Shown here piece by piece: positions 34,831-46,531 of a stretch of DNA of 64,000 nt. The notes under the pieces are model-generated. The model saw nothing but the letters and a program-made list of their open reading frames with translations. It did not search any database and was not told the DNA's origin. This DNA comes from Nemophila menziesii (taxonomy: Eukaryota; Streptophyta; Magnoliopsida; Boraginales; Hydrophyllaceae). The translations under genes were made by a program, and so were the position numbers. Where the stretch lies: contig JARWIR010000024.1 of assembly GCA_029959085.1 (NCBI GenBank), forward strand, positions 19,890,296 through 19,954,295, read 5' to 3'. Numbering within the stretch: the stretch's first letter is position 1; the number at the start of each line of letters is the position of its first letter.

Positions 34831-36640
34831 ATTCTTTTCATATCATTTTTTCTTTTGAAATATAGCTATGACTCTCTTTTTTATATGAGATATCATGCTA
34901 CAATTTTTTCAAATTTTTCTTTTCTTAACTTTTTTTCATTTACTTTTACCCCGGCGAAGGGTTACAATACAATAAACAGTGAATCATCATCAAAATATAG
35001 AGCACAAATACATAAGCTCAATATTCCCAACCCAATAATATTTCCCATAATGGTGGACCCATCACCGCAAACTCAAGCTCTAAAACGATTGTCTATGCAT
35101 CGCGATTCAAGTGCGGGTCATATGGAGAAGTCCTAAAATCTAAAGGGATATGACTTATAACATGGCTAAATAAAAAGGCTTTAGAAAGGCTAGAAGGGGA
35201 TGAGAAGGATATAAATATAATAAATGGACAACAAGCTAAAAGGAAACAAGGGGCTTATCAAAGAACCACCTTAATCACTTTCTAAACTATGCAATTTTGT
35301 TACCTTTTCACCTTTAGAACGTTCATTAAATGGGTTTATCAACTAGCTTGGATCTCAAGACCTACATACCCTCAAGGCTCCCTAAGATCAAACATACTTC
35401 TACCCCATTTCTCACTAATCTTTTCTTTACTATTAATGTATGTTTCCTGTTCATACTCAAAGCATACAAAATAAAACAACTCATAAACATATTACTTTCT
35501 ATCATTAAATTTTAAAAATTATGCTTTCAAGCTATTAAACACACTTTACATCTAATCCTACGTATCAAAATTTTTAATTTCTTTCTAAAAACAGTAAATC
35601 ACATAAAAATGGAGATGAGAGATAACGAATCCCCACACCCAAACTAAAAAATGAGGCGTGTCCCCAAGACTCAAAAAGACTCTATAAAAATTAAAATCCA
35701 ACAAATATATTGCAAGTACAGAAATGGTAGGGAGGAAAGAAAACATACTCTTCGTGGCTATTGCCTCGCTTGCTCAATACCCAAGATAGGGTGCAGTGAT
35801 TTTATTGTATGTAAACTTCATGAATCACCAATTCTCATCCCCTTACCTCCTAATATGCCCCATTCCAATCAATCTTACACTCTAGAAATTATTTTGTACT
35901 CATCTTCTCCAATTTCTTTCTCGAAGATTCTCTAATGTGAAGGCGTTCATCCGGGAATCCTTGTTTTAATGATATCTAATAGCGTCCTATAAGCTTCGCT
36001 TCATCTGGGGTATATAGATCTTGATTTGAAGAGGTTGTGGTGTTTCCTCCTTGAAAGATGTAACTGTTTTGTTCTTTGATTTTACCATTGCATGTTTTCC
36101 TCTATTTACTTGACCCGTTTTACCTTTTTGTTTGTTTCCAAACTAGTACCCATATCAATTGATTTCTTCTTGATCTTACCCATTGCCTTGTTTTGATTTT
36201 ACTTCATCTCCCTCATACTAGATCAACTCAATTGACCTCCAACTCAAAGATTTGAACACTCTTGAAATTTGAACCCCTTGAATTTGGGTTGAAAAATTGT
36301 TATTTGGGTTACAAAAGGTGTAAGAATGATGAATCTCTATGTGGGTTAGGATGAATTCTTGCTTGATTGGTATGGGTTTTAAGAATTTGTTGGAGAATAT
36401 TAGGAAATTTTGGTTTTTGATTCTTGGATTTTAGGTGTTTTTATTTGATTTGGGTGGTTGAATATTCTTTATAATGATATACAGAAGGAATTGGATGTGC
36501 ATTTATGGTAATTGTGGAGTGTTTTGATGTGTGGTGAAGGTTTGTAAAAGCTTTAATAGAGTTGGAAAAGTTTTGGGGAAGAAAGAGAGGTTTAAGGTTT
36601 TGATTTTACTAGGTATAACTAACCTCCTCTTATATTCCCA
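34831..36640 (-). other. element C 3' non-coding region
   Basis: No gene is supported. It aligns with 22380-24240 of element A. Polypurine-like copies occur near 35636-35646 and 36233-36244. ORFs of 60-107 codons here are not preserved in A. Confidence 0.55.
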
Positions 36641-36647
36641 TCTTCTG

Positions 36648-37090
36648 GCGGCGCCGTGCGGTGCACCGCGACTGAGGTGCGATGTACCGCAGGTATCATC
36701 TGTTCAACCCTGTGCCACGGTCTTGACGATACGGTTTAGGCATGGGGGTCTCGTAATGGACCCTAAATTCGCATACCGTTGTCACGGTTTTTGTCTGGTG
36801 GGCTCCACCGGAGTACCCGTGCGGTGTACCAAATGAAAGTTCTGTTCCGGACCGTGTCAAGGTCTGGCGCGAGTGACGACACAGTTTGGTTTGTGAGCCT
36901 CGGCGCTGGACTGTAATTTTTGAACCGTGGTGACGGTTTTCTTCGTGCGATGCACCAGAGCATCCGTGCGGTATACCGCATGAAATCTTTGGATGACACC
37001 TTTGCTTCAGCATTGTACCTGATTTCTACTACCTGTGTGACGTTTTTTGGGGTGCGATGTATCGCAATGATGGTGCGGTGTACCTAATGG
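36648..37090 (-). repeat. GC-rich palindrome island of element C
   Basis: Perfect palindromes GCGGTGCACCGC (36658-36669) and GCGGTATACCGC (36968-36979), with decayed variants such as GCGATGTACCGC and GCGATGTATCGC. Same position relative to the ORF stop as in A and B. Confidence 0.82.
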
Positions 37091-37249
37091 TACATCTTTT
37101 TTTTGCCAATTTATCCCTTTTCTTCTCCCTAACTCATTTTCTTAAGTACCTGCACACCAAAAACACTAATATCTTCCTCAATACTGCAATATCTACTAAA
37201 AACAATTAATCTAAACATAAACTAAAGACATAGAAACATAAAAAATTGC

Positions 37250-37303
37250 GGGTTGTTTCCTGTACAACACTTTTGTTTAACGTCTTTCAAAGTTAGACGC
37301 GTT
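37250..37303 (-). other. post-coding motif of element C
   Basis: Minus strand GACGTTAAACAAAAGTG follows the stop, as in A. The second stem is altered to TACAGGAAACAACCC. Confidence 0.55.
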
Positions 37304-37310
37304 ACCTCTA

Positions 37311-37846
37311 TCAGGATTTCTGTATATAGCCTCCCCAGCAACGAGCTAGACAATGAATGTCTACTAATCTCCGTTTGATACCCTTTTTGGGCTTGATCTC
37401 TATCACTTTTGCTGAAACAACTTCCGTGACTATGAAGGGTCCTGTCCACGTATCTTTTTGATTGCATAACCTATTTTCTGGTTTGCGTGCTTTCCATACA
37501 ACTTCATGGACGACCCCGAACTCACTCATTGGTCTTGTATCCATAGGATTTGCGTGCATTTCTTCTGGTACTCTTGTTCTTGTAGCAATATGGATGACAG
37601 GAACTGTGGGATTTAACTTCCTTGGTTTCTTACCCCAGACATAGAATGTATCATATACGTTTTTAACGCGGAGTGTAACTGTTCCATCTAGGAAGTTGAT
37701 GGTGCTTTGACTTGTGGCCAATAACGGCCTTCCAAGTAAGAGTGAAACCTGTTTATCTGCATCATAATCAAGAATAGCAAAGTCCGTAGGGATGGTGATA
37801 TTACCTGTTCGAACATGAATGTCCTCCACTGTTCCCCATGTCTTTG
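37311..37846 (-). pseudogene. element C: protease end and integrase-C-terminus-like tail
   Basis: A 172-codon open stretch continues the protease cut by solo LTR F: FAILDYDADKQVSLLLGRPLLAT, then FYVWGKKPRK, then EFGVVHEVVWKARKPEN, WTGPFIVTEVV, VIEIKPKKG and a final CWGGY. Each motif has a counterpart in the same order in the A protein (FYVSGKK, EFGVGDEVAWKPPNP, WKGPYVITQII, VVEIKAIEG, CWGGY). The direct protease-to-GPF/Y junction is therefore shared by two diverged families. It is a pseudogene because the upstream part is broken. Confidence 0.88.
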
Positions 37847-39428
37847 TGATGTCTCCCTAATTGTTCTTATTTTCGACCCTTGGGAGACATCATTTTTTAT
37901 GTTTAATTGTATATTTTGATAGACTTTTGAGTTAAAAATGCAATAATCTGGAATTCCTAATTTATTTCTAGTATTTTTGATTTATTAAACTTTTGCGCGT
38001 AATCTTGTGTATTTTAGTGAAAAGTTTGTAGGTTTTGAATATTAGCTAGGAAAGGAATCCGAGAAGAGAGTCAAAGATCGTGATATGGAGTCAAAGCTTG
38101 AAAATAAATCCCGAAAGAATTTTATTTTGGAGCTGCAAATCTGGAAAACAGGCCAAAGATTGCTGTTTTCGAGGCACTTACGAGTTGATTTAGCCGCTGA
38201 ACTTTGAAAGAATATGTTCCTTATCGAGTTACGGAAATTTAGCAAGTGATTTCAGGTCAATCGGAATTATAACGAATCGGCTAGAGCTGATTTAGTGGAG
38301 GTGGTGCAGCAGTTACGGGATTTTGGGCTTAGAAAATGGGCTTAGACTTTTAATTAGTGATTTAATCTTAGGTCCAAGCCTAATCCGTTTTTCCTCTTAT
38401 AAAAAGAGATTTGGACTTCTATTTTCACATAATTTACTTTTTACAAAATAAAACATCAGAGAGAAGAAGCAGAAGGAAGAAGAAGAAAGAAGAAGAAGAA
38501 AGCTGTAGAGCTGGAGAGTGTCTATATCTCCATTCTCATCCAAATCCAATTCCGGAAATTAGGTCTTTTTTATTTTTAATTCTGTAAAACAATATGAATT
38601 CAATTTCTTTTTATTTAGTTTTCTTTTTAATTAGTATGAGCTAATTCATTCATAGTACTTGAGAATGCATAAATGGGTGAATCCCTATTCTATTGAATTT
38701 CATATGTCGAATTTGGGTTTCTGTTAAATTAAATTATATCGGGTCTTTTACATTTTTTTGTAATTTGAGATTATTTACTGTTTTTGGATTGATCAACTAA
38801 GAACAGGTGTTAGTATCTAGGCTATTCCACATATGTGGCGTGTGGATCATCCTGACGGAGGGTTTAGGTATGGACTTAATTACTTAATCTAAAATCGAAA
38901 CTATTGACTCTGACGAGCTTAGTTAATTTTAGGGCCAATGTGGTAAAAATTACTTAATCATTCGAGAGTGGATCATATTTACCCTGACGGGACTAGTGAC
39001 ACTTTAGAATAGCCTTGTAGTCCACCCTGACGGGGGTACAAGGATTATAGAATCCCGACCGATGTTAATTGACCAATTTAACCCTTAAACAGCATATGTT
39101 ATGGAATAGAATTAGGAGAATCCCTTGCGTTTCTCAAGTACTGTCTTCTCATATTTGCGTCTTACCTTCATTTACTTGCATTTTACTATTTATTTGCATT
39201 TTACTTTAATCTTTCATTACTTAGAATTAAAACAAACAACCAATAAATCATTATATCTTTTACTTGCTTTCATAAGTGAAACCATTCATTATTTGATAAG
39301 CATGGTAGTTAACCAAACCGTCCCTGCGAACGATCCTAGAATCATTATTACTACTTGCGACAACCGTACACTTGCGGTTGTGGTTCAATTACTTTTGCAT
39401 TTATTTTAGAACACACAAAGGACCACCA
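37847..39428 (+). mobile_element. solo LTR F, inserted in protease of C
   Basis: 1582 nt from TGATGTCTCCC to CCACCA, with a perfect duplication CTTTG (37842-37846 and 39429-39433). The protease frame of C (EFVDNSVTK ...) reads across the site if F is removed. A TATA-like CTTATAAAAAG lies near 38397. Four CCCTGACGGGG-type motifs recur at about 38850-39035. It resembles LTRs D and E. Confidence 0.95.
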
Positions 39429-39433
39429 CTTTG

Positions 39434-41706
39434 TCACTGAGTTATCCACAAATTCTAAGTTCACGGGAGCTTTTTCCACCTTCTTGATTCCAAGCCTATC
39501 GAACACGGAGTTGGGCATATGATTCACACTCAAACCCACATTACACATGGCCTTCACTTTGAGCATACCACTTATTTGAATAGGAAGATTAAAGCTTCCT
39601 AGATCTTTAAGCTTGAGTGGTAACTCATTTTCAACTCTTCTTGATACTCTCTCAGTATGAGCCACAGTCTCTTTATTGGCTTCTATAATCGCTTCTTTTT
39701 TTGGAAGAACTTGCGTGAATACTTGTTGTCGTGTAATCCCTTTCTTCGCATTCTTAAGCATTTGGGCATTGATTTTGTCTGGAATATACGCCTCTACAAA
39801 TGCCTTGAGTTCAACGTCAACTTTTGGATTTGTCTTTGGAATAGATGGTGACATTGCATGATCAATTGGTGGCGAGCCCACCTTCTCTTCTTCTTTCTTT
39901 TCTTGCACAACAGGTGCAACTTCTTCTTTATGCTCTTTTGAGGCTTCTTCTTATTTATCTATATCTCTATTAGCTTATAGTTCAATAACCGATCTAATCT
40001 TCTTGCATGTCCGTGAGAAGATCTACAAAGTCAGATTCTTCGGAAGAGTCAGAATCTTTAGAAAACTCAGAGTCTTTAGGGTTAGAATTGGTTGGTTCTT
40101 CTTCAAATTATGGAACTTCCATGGAAATTTCTACAGCAAGTGGTACTTCCCCTTTCTTTTCTGTTTCAAGTGATTTCCTTACATGATTCGAACCAAGCAT
40201 TGTCATCACCTCCTTCAATGGCCTTCACTTCTTTTGCTTCTATGAATTTTTTTATTTGGTCAAATTGTGTGCTTAAGATCTGAATTGTGGCCTCTTGTGC
40301 TTTGGATTTCTCATTATGTCTTTGAATATTGTTCGTAACTAAATCCATGGAACTTTGTAATCTCTTTTCTGACACTACTCCATCTTGAGGATATTGTGGT
40401 TAAGCTTTCTGAGCAAAATTATCGGTGTAAGCATCATTGGTTGTTTATTGTGGAGGAACTGGTCTATTATAATTCTGATTTCCTTGATACGGACCTTGAC
40501 CTCTTTGTTGGTATGTGTTGCTCTGGGGACGTGGTTGATAATTACCTTGATTTGTGGCTCTTTTCGGATCTGAATACTGCATACTCGGATGATTTATGTT
40601 ACCAAACTGGTTATTCCCTCGATTTGATCTGAAGTAGACAAATGCTAGATTTCCTTCACACTCTTTGCATGTACGATTTGTTACCTCACAACGTGGACTT
40701 GTGCTTCTTGCACTACATTTGTTGCAACTAAATTTTGACATTTCTGTTCCATCTCAAGCTTAATCTCCTTACTTGATTTTCTAATGTTGTTAATTTAGCT
40801 GACTAAGTAGTTTATGTACTTAATCGAAGTGTGCCTTTGGTATTTGTAATAGGAGCTCATGCAATTGGCCAACTCCTTTCTGTTTCCATAATACGTTCCA
40901 TACCTTCTGCAACTTCTGTAGGGTCCATAGACACAAATCCTCTTCTTCCAAGATTATCAACCCTCAATCTAGTTCTGCATTTACCTTGATAGAACATAGC
41001 TAACAGTTAAGATGGGGTGTAACCGTGGAATGGACATCTCGCTAACTTCTGTTGAAGCCTTGTCCATGTGTCTCCTACCTTTTCATCATTCTTTGGCAAA
41101 AACTAGCAAGCTCTATTTGATATTTTAATCTCATATTCCTTGTATAAAAATGGTTAAATAATGCGGCTTGTAGTTCATCCCAAGTGTTAATTGTATTTGC
41201 TGGTTGTCTATCTAGCCAATCACCAGCATTACCGGTCAAGAAGAACGAAATCATATGACAATACAGTTGCTCGCGTGTAATGCCAGGAGTAATGTAGGCA
41301 TCACAAATCTACATAAACTTCTGAATCGCTCTTACTTGATCTTGAATCGATACAACACTATATTGTCCATAACTTGTAAATTGACTGAGCATACCCGGAT
41401 CGGGCCTAAATATTATATTCTAGATCACTGGAGGACGATACCCTAATAGTTGAACTCGAAAAGGTGCTCCCAAGCTTGGGAGATCTTCTTCGTGATGTTG
41501 ATTATTTCTGCCATCTCCTCATATGGTGCTACTACTTGAGGAATAGGTAATACCAAAGGAATAGGTATTCTTTGATTATTGTTGAGATTATTTTCCTCCG
41601 ATGGAATTAGATCCTCGTTTACAATAGACATGGCTTCTCTTTGCTCCTTCTCTTCTCTCAAACGTTTGTTGTAAGCGCTGAAAACACTTTTGGGATTCTC
41701 GAGCAT
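39434..41706 (-). pseudogene. gag and first half of protease of element C, broken
   Basis: A start near 41706 leads into a charged N-terminus (YNKRLREEKEQREA) and a Pro/Ile/Val stretch. The gag core (ITREQLYCHMISFFLTGNAGDWLDRQPA, about 41270-41180) is in a different frame. Then come a Cys-rich segment (CNKCSARS, CKECEG; 40740-40640) and an Asn/Gln/Arg-rich repeat-like stretch. A coiled-coil-like part (40375-40166) and the protease start (39908-39434, KAMCNVGLSVNHMP in place of the catalytic DLGAS, so the Asp is lost) complete it. Multiple stops and frameshifts make this non-functional. Confidence 0.82.
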
Positions 41707-41812
41707 ACACTAAAACCTAAAAGAGACAAAAACAAAAAGAAAGCGTAAATCTGAAAAAAAAAATAACAAAAAAATACTACACAAAAAATTGAACCCACAC
41801 GCTAGACACAAG

Positions 41813-41830
41813 TCATCGGCAGCGACTCCT
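41813..41830 (-). promoter_or_regulatory. degenerate primer binding site of C
   Basis: The plus strand reads TCATCGGCAGCGACTCCT where A has TCCCCGGCAGCGGCGCCA. Position and spacing to the LTR are as in A. Confidence 0.75.
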
Positions 41831-41836
41831 AAAACT

Positions 41837-43333
41837 TGGTGGCTAATAGGGTGTGATAAAATAATGATAATAAAAGATACTAACTATCACCCTCCCGATC
41901 ACATTACCCACTGCAAGTATCACAGATAGTACACAAGTTTTAATGATAAGTTAGATTTGTTCTCAGGGACATATTGTGTTATACGAATGGATTACAAGAA
42001 AGCGTAGTAAGAATTTAGTTGCAAGGAATTAAAGACAATAAAATAAATATGAGTAATGGTGGAGAGAGTAATGATTACTAAAGACTAATGCAATAAAATA
42101 AAAATGTAAGAATAAGATGAGAAATATAGCTCATGTTTGCTTGTATGCACTTACCCTTCTATTTCTTCTACTAGTTATAAGGGTGATTAAATCTCTTAAA
42201 GTAAGTAACTAGGATTCTATATTCCTCCTAAACCCCTTCCGGGTGGACTTAGGTGGCGACCTAACAATAACCAGGGGACTTGGGTAAGGAGACCCTACGC
42301 AATGATTGGTGGTTAAATCTCAAACCCTAATTACTATCTAGTTAGGCAAGCCCTTCCAGATCACTACCGCACACTAGACTTTTATGTGGTGTTTCAACAA
42401 TTAGACACCCCTTCCGGGTGACCATCCAACTGCTATTAATGGGGTAGTCTATACTCGTGCACTAGCAAGAACTATGGTCAATAAATCAAAACATATAAAA
42501 CAAATATAAAGGTTAAGCAGCTCAATCGATTTAAAAATGTTTTTCCTAAACAAACTTAGATAGAAGAAAATAAAATTAAAAGATTATACATATGCAAAAC
42601 CCAAGCCATGGGAAAAATCATTTCATGCTAATAAGAAATAAACTAAAAGAATGATGCATATTGTCAACTTGCTTCTCCTAATGATGTTTCTTGAGACTAA
42701 GGACCAATAATTAAGCAAGGACTAGGCAATGACATGTTTACAATGATAAAAGGGTGTATTTATAGGTTCTTATATGACCGTAGATAGAAATCTTGGAGTA
42801 TAAGGCAAGTAATTTGAGTCCAAGTCAAATTCGTTTCCTAAAATATGGAGATGATAAACACTACTTACTGTTTTGGTCATATCTCCTTCGTTATTGGGCC
42901 GGTTTTTGCCCACTTTATATCGAAATGACCGCAGAAGAAAGGTCTATTTAAATCTTTAAAGGCTCATCCAAAATCGCAGTCGATCTAAAGTCATTGTCAC
43001 TTTAGAGGACAAAGCTACAAAATTTCAAGGTTTATTTGGCAACTTTTCCTCTCCTAACTCAACTTTACTTCCTTTTATCTCTTTGATTCCTTCTATATCT
43101 TCTTTCCTTAACTATTTAAAATTAATTTGGTATCTAATATATCCCATAAACCTTAAGAGCTTCACATTAACACACAAATTAAATCAAATATGCTCTAAAA
43201 GTTATAAATTATCAAATCAAGACATGAATTAAGAAATTATCAAATAACAGGGAAAATCTCTAATTAATTAACCAATTACACCTAAAATGATGTCTCCAAC
43301 CTACATTAATATATCACAAGTAGGGAGACATCA
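41837..43333 (-). repeat. 5' LTR of element C
   Basis: 1497 nt from TGATGTCTCC (43333) to the CCACCA-type end (41837). The terminal 46-nt inverted repeat is 43288-43333 with 10-bp arms. CCCCTTCCGGGTG-type motifs recur near 42233 and 42408. A TATA motif lies near 42751-42764. Confidence 0.93.
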
Positions 43334-45089
43334 GTAAGCATAACAGATTTGCATAAATTTTTGAATATAACGAATGAGATCCTGTTGTGCAGCCCACTTA
43401 ATGGGCCATGACTAAAAAAATGTTCTATCATGCTTGGATAATGCCTGAATTTAGCGGCTTGGATTTCTGGAGTGCGAAGTCCTCTAGGTTTCACTCTGAA
43501 TGAGTGGTGTCTCCTTGTGTGTTCTAAATTAACACACCTAAAAAGGCAAAACAGGATTTCGATCTCAGGGAGGGATTGGATATGACTAAAGTGTTATGCA
43601 ATAAATGGAAATAGTTGTTTGAATGACAAATAAAAGTAAATGAAATAAATATTTGTTTTTTTTTGTTTAAGGACTAAAGTGCAAAATAAAGTAAAATATT
43701 AAACTAACTTAATGCAAATAATGAGACGCAAGAAAATAAAATATGAATGGATGCAAGAATGAGAAATAGTACTTGAGTCACGCTAGGGTTTTACCGAAAT
43801 CAACTTAATCAATGCTTCTTTTAAGGGTCGAATTTGTAACTAGTAATAGTCGGTATTCTAGATTCTCCTAACCCCCATCAGGGTGGACTTAAGAGCTATT
43901 CAAGGGTGTTACAATCCCCGTCAGGACGATTATAATCCACCATTGAATGTCAAGTTCTCTACCCAATTGGCTATAAGGTGAACTAAGTTCGTCAGGATCA
44001 ATAATTTCTACCTTACGTTTATTACATAATGTCCGTAATTAAACCTCCCGTTAAGGCGATCACTTCCCCACCAAAGTGAATAGCTTAATTACTAAATACT
44101 ATGTCTAATTGATCAGATTAAAATAAGTACAAAATCACGATAATAATCAATACTAATTGCCCAATTCAAATTAAATTATAAAAATCCCAAATCAGAAAAC
44201 ATTAATCAAATTAATTAGGGTTCAACCCATGTAGCGATTCTCAATCACTTAAAAGATTTAGCTCATAATTAAAATTAAAACTAAGAAAATAAAATTAAAA
44301 AACATCATGTTTAACAGAAAGAAAATTGAATAAAACCTAATTAACAGGTTGGGTTTGGCTGCGATTTGGAGAAGATGACTTTCTCCAGCTCTTAGCTTTC
44401 TTCCTTCCTTGCTTCTGACTTGTGGAAATTGAATGCTCTGATGTAATTCTATGAAATGTGTGTAAAAATGAGGCTAAAGGATCTATTTATACTTGTAAAA
44501 ACGTTTTAGGGCTTAGGTTAAGAGGATTAGGTCAAATTATAAAAAGCCCAATCCCATCTTCTCTTTTAATTCCCGTAACTGATGTAAAGCCTCTAGTAAA
44601 ACGGCGGTAACTTTTGTATCTCAACTACAAATGGACTCATTCAACTTGGAGAATCTTCCTAACTCAATAGGCTATCAAACCATGTCTCATGGACCAAGGC
44701 TAATTCCGCTCCTAAGTAACAAAAAAACAGCAAATTTTAACAGCCTTTCAGATGTGCAAATTCTTTAATTAAGTTCTTGGAAATTCTTTTCTTTAGCTCC
44801 TCCACTCGATCTAAGACTTTAATTCTCACTTCTCCTCCTTGTAGTGGTTCTTCATGAATTCATAAACCTACTAACTTTGCACTTAAAAAAACAAATTAAC
44901 GCACAAAAGCTCTAAAAATGCTAATAGTTTAATTCTGAGGGGAGAAAGTGCAATATGACTAAATAAGCATAAAAGTCTATCTAATAAGTCAAATATTCAC
45001 CTAAAATGATGTCTCCTAAGGGCTAATATTTAGAACAAATAGGGAGACATCAATAGGATGGGAAACTCAAGATTTCTCGGGCTTTCCAT
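43334..45089 (-). pseudogene. gag N-terminus of element B, split by solo LTR D
   Basis: The start codon is placed at 45089 (MESPRNLEFPIL). The frame continues after LTR D at 43504 as RVKPRGLRTPEIQAAKFRH, the equivalent of the residues 16-32 region in the A protein (VQRIGIRVPTIQAVRFK). A frameshift near 43390 precedes the element C junction, and the rest of gag lies at 31213 and below. Confidence 0.8.
43505..45052 (-). mobile_element. solo LTR D in gag of element B
   Basis: 1548 nt ending AGGAGACATCA-compatible, with the 46-nt inverted repeat at 45007-45052. Flanks ATGAG (43500-43504) and ATAGG (45053-45057) look like a mutated 5-bp duplication. CCCGTCAGG-type motifs recur at 43871-44060. B gag is continuous across it. 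Confidence 0.88.
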
Positions 45090-45187
45090 CTGAATAACCT
45101 GAAATAAACAAAATTAAAAACAAAATCATAAAATAGAACTAACTAAAATTAAAACACTAAGTAAAAACACTAAGACTAACGATGTAG

Positions 45188-45205
45188 TTCCCGACAACGA
45201 CGTAA
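45188..45205 (-). promoter_or_regulatory. degenerate primer binding site of element B
   Basis: Plus strand TTCCCGACAACGACGTAA aligns with TCCCCGGCAACGGCGCCA, the tRNA-Asp type. It sits about 100 nt upstream of the B gag start, as in A. No LTR of B follows: sequence of element L gag begins within about 12 nt. Confidence 0.7.
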
Positions 45206-45209
45206 AAAA

Positions 45210-45575
45210 CTTCTGGACCATGGTCGGGTCTATACCGTGCAACATTGATATTCGTAGGACCAATACCGAGAGCAGGAGCATGATAGGGAGCTTGCTCTGG
45301 ACCATGTATGAACCGTGAATCATAATACATATGGTGTTGAGATTGTTGCATAGGAGGATGATTTGGTTATTGTTAAGAACTGGATTAGGAATGATTGGGC
45401 GATTAGGAATGATTGGCGGTACTAGTGGTTGGCCATTTGCATCCAACTGAATGCCAGGATCTTCATCGTGATGAATATTCAAATCCTCCATTTCACTTTC
45501 TCTCTTTGCTTGTTCTCTTGCTTCTTTTTCTCTTTTGTTTCTTTCTCGAACTAAGCTCTCAGGGTTTGAGTACAT
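45210..45575 (-). pseudogene. gag N-terminal fragment of element L
   Basis: A start at 45575 is followed by a Glu/Arg/Lys-rich stretch (LVRERNKREKEAREQAKRE), an Asp/His acidic part and a Pro/Asn/Ile stretch, then in another frame GPTNINVARYRPDHGPE. The order resembles the start of gag in element C. It ends abruptly at the primer site of element B. Confidence 0.75.
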
Positions 45576-45693
45576 GCACCAAACCTATAAGACCTGAGAA
45601 AGAAGAAAGACAAAGAAAAGCGTAAAACTGAAAATAGAAATGAAAAATGCAATTAATACACTAAAGGATAATCACCGGGGTCACACGCTACAG

Positions 45694-45711
45694 TCCCCGG
45701 CAGCGGCGCCA
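45694..45711 (-). promoter_or_regulatory. primer binding site of element L (tRNA-Asp type)
   Basis: Minus strand TGGCGCCGCTGCCGGGGA, identical to that of element A and well preserved. Confidence 0.92.
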
Positions 45712-45717
45712 AAAACT

Positions 45718-46525
45718 TGGTAGGTCCCTGTGTGTTATAAAATAAATGCTAAGAATAGAGTAACCACTAACTGAAAGTGTACAGTTGTCCCAAGTAATAC
45801 ATGATAATCAAGTTCGTTCTCAGGGACGGAATAGGTTGACTCTAATGTTATCAAATAGTGGAATAATTGCAAATACGAAAAAGTAAAAGATATGATGTTT
45901 CTTGGGGGTTTTGATTAACAACTAAAGTGTAAAAGTAATTTAGATACTAAATTAATCAAACTAGAATGGAAATAATGCAAGTAATTGAGGTAGACGCGAG
46001 AGAAAAGTAGTACTTGAGTCACGCTAGGGTTTCACCACAAACTTTCCTAATTAATGTTTCCTTTTAAGGGTTGAGTTAATATTATTACGCTAGTCAGGAT
46101 TCTAAAATCTCTTAGCCCCCGTCAGGGTGCACCTAAAATCTCTCCTACGGTCTTCTAAACCCCGTCAGGGTGATTAAAACCACTTTCGGATGATTAAAAC
46201 TTACCACTTTGGCTATTGGCTAGTCAAGTCTGTCAAGTTCATTGGCGGATACCAACGGCAAATACCTAGTTCTATACCTAAACCCCCCGTCAAGTTGATC
46301 CATACACCACTATATGGAATAACCTAGATACTAAAACTTATCCCTAGTTCATGACTCTAAGGATAATAAATAAGCATAAAGTAAAATCCAACGTAGAATA
46401 AAAACTCAAGTTTAATTATTCAATCCTAAATCGGAAAAACACTAATTATTCAAGAATGGGTTCAACCCATGTTTCGATTCTCAAGTACAGAGTAAATTTA
46501 GCTCATATTTCACTATCCTTACCAA
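45718..46525 (-). repeat. partial 5' LTR E of element L
   Basis: The downstream half of an LTR similar to D and F, starting TGGTAGGTCC on the plus strand and with CCCCGTCAGGGTG motifs at about 46124 and 46158. The upstream half, including the TGATGTCTCC start, is missing where the LINE begins. Confidence 0.8.
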
Positions 46526-46531
46526 GATAAT

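Larger units (their letters stand above)
31214..43333 (-). mobile_element. element C: older non-autonomous relative of A
   Basis: Minus strand: 5' LTR (41837-43333), degenerate primer site (41813-41830), broken gag-protease ORF with the same integrase-like tail as A, GC-rich island (36648-37090), 3' non-coding region, polypurine tract (34216-34231) and 3' LTR (31214-34215, interrupted by solo LTR K). Target duplication candidates are ATAGG (31209-31213) and GTAAG (43334-43338), two mismatches apart. The interrupted B gag frame (KGVT... / ...QIC) confirms the junction. RT and integrase core are absent. Solo LTR F splits the protease. Confidence 0.9.
17129..45205 (-). mobile_element. element B: old Athila-type Ty3/gypsy element, split by three insertions
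   Basis: Minus-strand remnants appear in the correct order from right to left: primer site (45188-45205), gag start (45089), gag with CCHC knuckle (near 30640), protease (near 29400), RT (near 19720), RNase H (near 19200) and integrase (18500-17577). The pieces are separated by element A (20250-28725), element C (31214-43333) and solo LTR D (43505-45052). Each interruption falls inside a reading frame that resumes on the other side. Neither LTR of B is visible: sequence of element L abuts the primer site, and no LTR lies on the left. Frameshifts and stops occur in every domain. Confidence 0.85.
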
